Source of the DNA: Latescibacteria bacterium UBA6620
GTDB taxonomy: Bacteria > Latescibacterota > UBA2968
NCBI GenBank assembly: GCA_002433075.1
Contig: DJHM01000036.1
Location: forward strand, 1 to 12,909
Direction: 5' to 3'
DNA: 12,909 nucleotides
Shown here one piece after another: positions 8,183 through 12,909 of the stretch (position 1 is its first letter; each line of letters begins with the position of its first letter). Below the pieces are notes generated by a model. That model worked only from the letters and a program-made list of their open reading frames with translations. It was not told the origin of the DNA and ran no database searches. Position numbers and translations under genes: made by a program.

Positions 8183-8222
8183 CCCTTCGATACGCCTGCT
8201 CCGCAGGCTACTCAGGACAGGC
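8183..8222. repeat. 40-nt direct repeat, copy 2
   Basis: Begins CCCTTCGATACGCCTGC and ends ACTCAGGACAGGC, 96 nt after copy 1, with 35 of 40 identical bases. This copy has a cleaner inner stem, GCCTG-CTCCG-CAGGC, so the unit can itself fold. The spread of substitutions shows the copies are not a recent duplication. Confidence 0.75.
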
Positions 8223-8399
8223 GATAGGCGGTGACGACGGGCTTCGCCCCCAATGACCCGTGGCAGAGGCCGGATTCCGTCGCGAAGGAGCAGGGGATGG
8301 ATCGATGCCTGGGAACGGAGGATGGTGGCGAAGGTGCGCATCGCGACCAAGATACGGAGTGGGAAACGGCGGGCAAGCGCGGCTGATGGAGGGATCAGG

Positions 8400-8425
8400 C
8401 GAAATGGCGGGTCGACGCCATTTCG
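8400..8425. repeat. Perfect 10-bp hairpin upstream of the oxidoreductase gene
   Basis: CGAAATGGCG (8400-8409) and CGCCATTTCG (8416-8425) are exact reverse complements around a 6-nt loop, about 100 nt before the ATG at 8523. A T-rich tract (8447-8467) follows after a gap of about 20 nt. It may be a regulatory RNA structure, an operator or another dispersed repeat; position alone does not decide. Confidence 0.5.
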
Positions 8426-8522
8426 GACCTCACATTCCAGGATTTCTCACTTTGCATTTTGCCTTTAGCACCTACCTTTATCCACTGCCTTCTCACTACT
8501 TCCTGCTTCCCGGAGTTCCCCC

Positions 8523-9587
8523 ATGTCCAACCCACTGAAAGTCGCCGTCATCGGCGCAGGTCGCATGGGTCGGCGCACCGCCCAAGCTGTCGCCGATGAT
8601 CCCGCCTGGGAGCTTGTCGCCATCTCCGACCTCAATCCTGAGGTGCGAGTTGAGTTGAACGATGCCTTCCCGGGCGTCCGCGTAACCGACGATACCCCCA
8701 CGATCCTTTCCGATTCGACCATCGAGGCGGTTGCCATCACCACGCTGGCGGACGTGCGGCCTGCCCTGATGAGGGAGGCGTTGGCGAGCGGCAAGCACGT
8801 CTGGGCGGAGAAGCCGATCGCCGCCACCGTTGAAGAAGAAGCGCAGCTGCTTGAGCTGATCGAGTGCAGCGGGTTGCACGTCTGCGTGAACCTCTTCAAC
8901 CGGAACGGCCAGTACCACGAACGGATGCAGGCCTTCATCGCCAGCGGCGAGATCGGCGACCTGGCCAGCATCCGTGTGCGACACCAGACCCCGGGTCTGC
9001 TGCCCGGCGGTGGCCACGAGCCCGAAGGTCCTCCCTTCCACAACTGCGGCATGCATTACGTCGACGTCGTCCGTTGGTACGCCGGGTCAGAATTCCGCGA
9101 CTGGGATGCCCGCGGAATCTGTTTCTGGGGTCACCCGGACCCGTGGTGGGTCGACGTGCACGGCACCTTCGAGAACGACATCTTCTTTCAGGTCACCAAC
9201 GGCTTCAACTTCGGGCAGGAAGCCGATTCGCCTCGAACCTCGTGTGGACTGGAGATCATGGGTACCAAGGGCGTCATCGTCATGGAACACGACTTCAAAA
9301 CGGTGACCGTGGACCTGCGTGGCCACACCCAGACGCATCTCGAGCGATTTCCATACGGGGGAAAGAAGGTCGATGTCATGGCCCGCCGCCTCGCCGAAGC
9401 CATCCAGGGTGGCCCGGTGCGCTACCCCACTGCTCGGGACAGCGTCGTCGCCTCTCGGGTCAGCTGGCAAATGCTTGAGCAGGCCGCCCGGAACCCGAGC
9501 CGTTGGGGTAAACCCGGAGACCTCGATCACGTGCTGGCCCATCGCGAGAAGCTCCGACAGAGGGAAGCGGCACCGGCTCCCGGCTGA
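8523..9587 (+). CDS. Gfo/Idh/MocA family NAD(P)-dependent oxidoreductase
   Basis: A 354-residue dehydrogenase of the Gfo/Idh/MocA family, which uses NAD(P) to oxidise or reduce sugars, inositols and sugar acids. Seen: an N-terminal Rossmann fold with the dinucleotide loop GAGRMG (11-16). D36 (AISDLNP) ends the second strand and favours NAD over NADP. The family signature is AEKPIA (95-100), with K97 as the usual catalytic lysine. The C-terminal sheet domain carries HNCGMHYVDVVRW (173-185), where H178 and D181 fit the substrate-site His/Asp of the family. Length is normal. GGAG at 8512-8515 lies 7 nt before the ATG and supports this start. It is separated by 254 nt from the PmoA-family gene downstream, so it may or may not share its transcript. 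The substrate cannot be told from sequence. Confidence 0.88.
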   Translation: MSNPLKVAVIGAGRMGRRTAQAVADDPAWELVAISDLNPEVRVELNDAFPGVRVTDDTPTILSDSTIEAVAITTLADVRPALMREALASGKHVWAEKPIAATVEEEAQLLELIECSGLHVCVNLFNRNGQYHERMQAFIASGEIGDLASIRVRHQTPGLLPGGGHEPEGPPFHNCGMHYVDVVRWYAGSEFRDWDARGICFWGHPDPWWVDVHGTFENDIFFQVTNGFNFGQEADSPRTSCGLEIMGTKGVIVMEHDFKTVTVDLRGHTQTHLERFPYGGKKVDVMARRLAEAIQGGPVRYPTARDSVVASRVSWQMLEQAARNPSRWGKPGDLDHVLAHREKLRQREAAPAPG

Positions 9588-9841
9588 TCCTGGCCACTAA
9601 GGTAAGATCCGGTTACATGGGCCCGGCCAGCCCCCGATCATCAGAGCCCCAACAAAAGACGCAGCGGGTCTTGTCTTCTGTCGCAAGGTCAAGCTTAACG
9701 AAGTAGGCTCTGTGAGACCCGGCTCCGCTTGGGAACAGGCCCCAGCAGACTCCACTGCAGCTGCTTGAATCAGATGGGCAGCCTGGCTGACGGCAAGTTG
9801 CCGGACAGCATTGAACGGTTCGCCGATGCGGGAGGGTAGAC

Positions 9842-10786
9842 ATGGCGTGCTTCTCCGTTGAGAACGAGGTCGTTTCCCTGCCGAGGGGAGCTTGGGCAAG
9901 GTCCCACCGGCTGAATGTGCGCTGGCGCGGGCGGGCGATCGCCTCTCTGAGCCAGGGGGCATTCCGCGCCTACCTCTTTCCCGTGTATACGCCGGCCGGC
10001 TTTGCGGTGACGACTGAGAGTCCCGTAGACCACCCGCACCACAACTCACTCTGGGTCGGCGCCGACCACGTAGACTGCCGATTGCCCTTTTCTTCGGATG
10101 CGTACGAAGAGGCGTCTTACAACTTCTATGTCAACGAGACGTTTCAGGGCCGCGCTCCAGGACGTATCCTGAGCCAATCGGTGGAGCACACGGAGGTATC
10201 GGAGAACCACCTCCGGTTGATTCAGACGCTCCACTGGCAGGGACCGGGCGAGTGGGCTGCACCCGAGGGACGCACCTTGCTTGCCGAGACCCGGACGATC
10301 GATATCTACCCGGGCGAGACGGCCAATCTGATCGATATTCGTTCGCAGCTGCGACCGACCGATTGGGACATCCGCATCGGTCCAACCCGGCACGCCTATT
10401 TCGGGGTACGCATGGCCGAAGCGCTGCGGGTGACCGGCGGAGGAACCCTGACCGATTCTGCCGGCCGTTCCGGCAGCGAAGCGATTTCCGGGCAGTGCGC
10501 CGACTGGGCGGACTGTTCGGGACCGGTTGCGGCTGGCCGTCAGGCCGGTGTGGCCCTGTTTCCCTATTCCCCTTCGGACAGTGGGACCTGGTTCGTTTCC
10601 GATTGGGGGGTCCTGTCGGTGAACCCGTTTGCGAAAAGCCGAAAGGAGATCGATCGAAACGAGGTATACAATGTTGCCGTACGGGTTGTCGTGCACGACG
10701 GCGATGTGGAGGAGGCAGACGTCGAGGGGTGCTACCGGTCATTTGCCGAGGTGGTGAACCGGGCTGACGCCACATCAGGAGGCTGA
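9842..10786 (+). CDS. PmoA-family protein (DUF6807)
   Basis: A 314-residue protein of the family labelled 'methane oxygenase PmoA'. That label is misleading: these soluble proteins of Planctomycetes, Bacteroidetes and similar bacteria are not the membrane subunit of particulate methane monooxygenase. Seen: the hallmark VDHPHHNSLWVG (62-73) with three histidines at 64, 66 and 67; a second conserved block RIGPTRHAYFGVRMAEALRV (about 177-196); and a C-terminal VLSVNPF block near residue 258. The fold is mostly beta. The biochemical role is not established; the usual neighbours are Gfo/Idh/MocA oxidoreductases and sugar isomerases, as here, which suggests carbohydrate catabolism. The GGAGGG at 9831-9836 lies 5 nt before the ATG. 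The next gene begins 3 nt after the stop, so the two are translationally coupled. Confidence 0.82.
   Translation: MACFSVENEVVSLPRGAWARSHRLNVRWRGRAIASLSQGAFRAYLFPVYTPAGFAVTTESPVDHPHHNSLWVGADHVDCRLPFSSDAYEEASYNFYVNETFQGRAPGRILSQSVEHTEVSENHLRLIQTLHWQGPGEWAAPEGRTLLAETRTIDIYPGETANLIDIRSQLRPTDWDIRIGPTRHAYFGVRMAEALRVTGGGTLTDSAGRSGSEAISGQCADWADCSGPVAAGRQAGVALFPYSPSDSGTWFVSDWGVLSVNPFAKSRKEIDRNEVYNVAVRVVVHDGDVEEADVEGCYRSFAEVVNRADATSGG
10777..10782 (+). promoter_or_regulatory. Ribosome binding site inside the end of the PmoA-family gene
   Basis: AGGAGG overlaps the last codons of the upstream gene and lies 7 nt before the ATG at 10790. A site embedded in the preceding coding sequence with a 3-nt intergenic gap is the usual sign of a coupled operon. 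Confidence 0.75.
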
Positions 10787-10789
10787 GAA

Positions 10790-11563
10790 ATGAAGATTGT
10801 GCGATACAGCGCCAATGGAGATGCCTGTTACGGCATCCTGGAGGAAGATGGGAGCATTCGCCAGCTTGCGGGATCTCCCTTCGATAGCCTCGATCCCGGA
10901 GACGTGGTCACGCACCTGGACCGGGTGCGCGTATTGGCCCCTGTGGAAACCCCCAGGGTGATCGGGGTGGGTCTGAACTATGCCGCACACGCCCGGGAAG
11001 GCGGACAGGAGCCGCCCCCGTTCCCCATGCTATTCATGAAACCTTCGACCGGGGTGATCGGCCCGGAAGTGCCGATCGTCTATCCGCACCAAGGAGAGGA
11101 GATTCACTACGAGTGTGAGCTGGCCGTTGTGATCGGAAATCCGGCCCGCAGGGTGACGGATGCGGAGGCCCTGGACTGCGTTCTCGGATACACCTGCGGA
11201 AACGACGTGAGCGAACGGGTGATTCAGCGGTCTGAAATGGCCCTGGGCTGTATGCTTATCGGGAAGGGGTTCGATACCTTCTGCCCGCTCGGTCCGGCGA
11301 TTGCAACCGGTCTGGATCCCACCGATCTGGATATATCCACCCGGCTGAACGGTGAGGTGAAGCAGCAGGCCAATACGTCCGACCTGCTGTTCCCGGTGGC
11401 CCGGCTGATCTCCTACATCAGCGAGGCAATGACCCTCCTGCCCGGAGATGTGATCATGACCGGGACTCCGTCCGGGGTGGGTCCGTTTGCCCCCGGCGAC
11501 ACCATCGAAATCGAGATCTCAGGGATCGGAACGCTGCGCAACCCGGTTGTTGCCGAGGGGTGA
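10790..11563 (+). CDS. Fumarylacetoacetate hydrolase (FAH) family protein
   Basis: A 257-residue FAH-family enzyme; members hydrolyse or decarboxylate 2,4-diketo acids and related compounds with Mg2+. Seen: a short N-terminal domain (about 1-55), then GLNYAAHA (61-68), the KPSTGVIGP stretch (84-92), metal ligands E108 and E110 (HYECELAVVIG) and D139 (GNDVSER), K159 (IGKGFD) and the closing TGTPSGVG (224-231). All key residues are present, so it should be active. In known pathways this family includes 2,4-diketo-3-deoxy-L-fuconate/L-rhamnonate hydrolase, 2-hydroxyhepta-2,4-diene-1,7-dioate isomerase and acylpyruvases. The RhmD-like dehydratase and the two oxidoreductases in this window make the diketo-deoxy sugar-acid hydrolase an attractive inference, not a demonstrated one. 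Coupled to the PmoA-family gene (3-nt gap). Confidence 0.87.
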   Translation: MKIVRYSANGDACYGILEEDGSIRQLAGSPFDSLDPGDVVTHLDRVRVLAPVETPRVIGVGLNYAAHAREGGQEPPPFPMLFMKPSTGVIGPEVPIVYPHQGEEIHYECELAVVIGNPARRVTDAEALDCVLGYTCGNDVSERVIQRSEMALGCMLIGKGFDTFCPLGPAIATGLDPTDLDISTRLNGEVKQQANTSDLLFPVARLISYISEAMTLLPGDVIMTGTPSGVGPFAPGDTIEIEISGIGTLRNPVVAEG

Positions 11564-11593
11564 GCGTCAGTGGGTTCGAGGGGAAGAGGACAG

Positions 11594-11624
11594 CCTGCCT
11601 TACCGCAGCCCTGGCGGAGGCAGG
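11594..11624. repeat. Imperfect palindrome, intergenic element C
   Basis: CCTGCC (11594-11599) pairs with GGCAGG (11619-11624), and CCGC (11603-11606) pairs with GCGG (11614-11617), with a 7-nt loop and small unpaired bases. It lies 30 nt after the FAH-family stop codon but has no U run, so it is a weak terminator candidate. Its arms resemble element B (8141-8178). Confidence 0.5.
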
Positions 11625-11644
11625 TGGACGGTGGACAGTGGACG
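11624..11644. repeat. Three tandem 7-nt repeats (GTGGACG/A)
   Basis: GTGGACG, GTGGACA and GTGGACG follow one another without gaps. A near-inverted copy (CCGTCCACCGTC, 11739-11750) occurs about 100 nt further on, so the two could pair. Low-complexity DNA in the gap between convergent genes; no function is implied. Confidence 0.6.
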
Positions 11645-11775
11645 GATTGCAGAAAATCCTAAGCAGCATCTCAAGTCTTTGTGGTTGATTTTTCACCACA
11701 CGGGCTGTGCTGCCATTCCTATTTACTATTGTATTGCTCCGTCCACCGTCTTCGGGATGCGCACCTTCTCGTCGA

Positions 11776-12771
11776 TCAGGCCTCGTGCAATCCCGCCGCC
11801 CGCAACACCGTCTCCTGCACGGTGAATTCGTGGTCGAGCGAGCGGTCGGGCGTCTTCTCGCCGCGAATGTCCGCCACAAACGCGCGCAAGCTCTCGACAT
11901 AGCGCGGACGACTTTCCACCGGCACCGTCTGCCATCCTTCGGCATAACCATCGCGATCTTCGTCCAGACAGAGTCGCAGGGCGGGTGGCTCAAGCGGCTC
12001 CAAGATTGCGGTGCCCCTCGTGCCGTAGACTTCCAGCCGCCGCGACGCGCCTGCGGAAACCTCCAGCGACGTCGACTCGATCGTAGCCATCGCTCCGCCA
12101 TATTCGAGAATCGCCGCTGTATTGTCCCGATACCACGGGAATTCATCGTCTTCATTACGCGAAAAAGAAGTGACGCGGTCGGGTCTACCGAGCAGGGTCA
12201 CGACGGCGTCGGTCAGATGACAGGCGAGAAGAAACATGATTCCGCCTTCACGCTCGCCGTGCGAATCCCAGCGTTGCCACGTCGCCTCATCCGACGGGCG
12301 AGTGGATATCCGCGCCCGGACGGAAAATATATCTCCCAACTTGCCGCTCTCCGCCCAATCGAAGACAAACTGAAAACCCGCATTGTAGCGGAACATATAG
12401 CCCAACTGCACCAGTAGCGACTTCTCTCGGGCGATGTCGAGCACCCCGCGGAATTCGTCCAGGTCGTCGCCGGCGGGTTTATCGAGCCAGACGTGCTTGC
12501 CGTGCTCCAAGGCCCTCCGTGCGATCGCAAGGTTTTCGGATACACGCCCCTGCGCGGCAATGCCGACGATCGTTTCGTCGTCCAGGATCCCGTCCTCTTT
12601 AGAAAACCAGTGCACCCCTTCGTAGGCCGGATTGGCACCAAGCGCCTCCCGAACCTCCGTGGAGGGCTCGAAGACGCCGCAGAAATCGACCTGATCGCTC
12701 TCCTGCATCACCCGCGCCTTCCCGGTCGCGTGGTCGTGTGAGATGCCGTATTGTGCGAGTTTTACTTTCAT
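11776..12771 (-). CDS. Divergent Gfo/Idh/MocA family oxidoreductase
   Basis: A 331-residue member of the Gfo/Idh/MocA family. Seen: instead of the classical GxGxxG, the N-terminal loop reads YGISHDHATGK (8-18). I recall similar GxSHxH loops in a planctomycete-type subgroup. The family signature is LDKPAG (96-101) rather than EKP, with K98 as the likely catalytic lysine. The C-terminal domain carries GGIMFLLACHLTDAV (176-190) with H185 and D188 in the usual substrate-site positions. GGAGGG lies about 6 nt upstream of the ATG at 12771 (minus-strand reading of 12778-12783) and supports the start. It is convergent with the FAH-family gene, 212 nt away, so it is a separate transcript. It is clearly not a recent duplicate of the oxidoreductase at 8523. 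Cofactor preference and substrate are unknown. Confidence 0.85.
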   Translation of the reverse strand: MKVKLAQYGISHDHATGKARVMQESDQVDFCGVFEPSTEVREALGANPAYEGVHWFSKEDGILDDETIVGIAAQGRVSENLAIARRALEHGKHVWLDKPAGDDLDEFRGVLDIAREKSLLVQLGYMFRYNAGFQFVFDWAESGKLGDIFSVRARISTRPSDEATWQRWDSHGEREGGIMFLLACHLTDAVVTLLGRPDRVTSFSRNEDDEFPWYRDNTAAILEYGGAMATIESTSLEVSAGASRRLEVYGTRGTAILEPLEPPALRLCLDEDRDGYAEGWQTVPVESRPRYVESLRAFVADIRGEKTPDRSLDHEFTVQETVLRAAGLHEA

Positions 12772-12909
12772 TTCACACCCTCCTCTATGAGCCCAGCAGA
12801 AATCGCCGTCCTCCCACAGCAGCTACCCAACAAGTACAGAACCGACCCGGCCGCATCACGCAGCTCGATCAGCAAAACGGATGGAAGTGACCTGCCCCCA
12901 GTTATGTAT

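Larger units (their letters stand above)
7977..8522. other. Repeat-rich non-coding region between the kinase pseudogene and an oxidoreductase gene
   Basis: Within these 546 nt I see an AGAAGACAGATGACAG-type purine-rich low-complexity stretch (about 8045-8085). I also see two copies of a 40-nt direct repeat (8087-8126, 8183-8222), an imperfect palindrome (8141-8178) and a perfect 10-bp hairpin (8400-8425). The minus strand has a long open frame (8350-7955) whose middle is encoded by these repeats. Its hydrophobic signal-peptide-like stretch comes from the low-complexity tract, so I do not call it a gene. Its last 20 or so codons (LLVTTPDPETEAWR) look more protein-like and may be a decayed fragment or the original 5' end of the kinase gene. 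The promoter of the oxidoreductase gene must lie here, but no clear -35/-10 pair stands out. Confidence 0.6.

Noticed and set aside
8087..8222. CRISPR array
   Set aside because: There are only two repeat copies, with five differences, a 56-nt spacer that is itself a palindrome, and no cas genes in the window.
7955..8350. A 131-codon minus-strand frame with a signal-peptide-like N-terminal half
   Set aside because: Its hydrophobic stretch is encoded by low-complexity repeats and the region before it by the 40-nt repeats and a palindrome. No family resemblance was seen apart from a short tail.
9842..10786. Reading the PmoA label as evidence for methane oxidation
   Set aside because: The protein is soluble, lacks membrane segments and carries the DHPHH motif of DUF6807. 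No PmoB or PmoC genes are present, and the context is sugar metabolism.
12787..12909. A plus-strand frame open to the end of the window starting at ATG 12787
   Set aside because: It has only 41 codons, no Shine-Dalgarno sequence and no recognisable family. It overlaps the 5' leader of the minus-strand oxidoreductase.

Overview
This 12.9 kb window is bacterial chromosomal DNA of moderately high GC. It carries a loosely clustered set of genes that look devoted to uptake-derived sugars and sugar acids. The mix of a GH32/43-like propeller protein, two enolase-superfamily (mandelate racemase type) enzymes, two Gfo/Idh/MocA oxidoreductases, a PmoA-family (DUF6807) protein, a fumarylacetoacetate hydrolase (FAH) family enzyme and a metal-dependent amidohydrolase is typical of Latescibacterota, Poribacteria, Planctomycetes and similar polysaccharide-degrading lineages. 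The exact phylum cannot be fixed from the sequence alone.

Layout. (1) About 160-2830, plus strand: a five-bladed-propeller glycosidase-like protein, then an enolase-superfamily protein that resembles L-rhamnonate dehydratase; both have strong Shine-Dalgarno (SD) sequences, and they are probably one transcription unit. (2) 2996-4168, minus strand: a second, divergent enolase-superfamily enzyme convergent with the first. Behind it lies a gene-poor stretch (4169-4847) that holds the eroded C-terminal end of another enolase-superfamily gene and two hairpins. (3) 4848-6146, minus: an amidohydrolase with a complete metal site. (4) 6260-7976, minus: a sensor histidine kinase that is broken by two in-frame TAG codons and one frameshift, so it is called a pseudogene. 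(5) 7977-8522: non-coding DNA rich in repeats. (6) 8523-9587, plus: a Gfo/Idh/MocA oxidoreductase. (7) 9842-11563, plus: a tightly coupled PmoA-family / FAH-family gene pair. (8) 11564-11775: a short repeat-bearing gap. (9) 11776-12771, minus: a second, divergent Gfo/Idh/MocA oxidoreductase. The last 138 bases hold no recognisable gene.

How the genes may work together (inference). An L-rhamnonate-dehydratase-like enzyme makes 2-keto-3-deoxy sugar acids, Gfo/Idh proteins oxidise or epimerise sugars and sugar acids with NAD(P), and FAH-family enzymes hydrolyse 2,4-diketo-3-deoxy acids in the non-phosphorylative rhamnose/fucose routes. The window could therefore hold much of a non-phosphorylative deoxy-sugar or uronate pathway fed by the propeller protein. 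The genes are spread over several transcription units on both strands, so this is a hypothesis. No mobile element, CRISPR array, tRNA or rRNA was seen. The repeats, the pseudogene and the gene remnant point to a genome with much decay and rearrangement between its catabolic genes.
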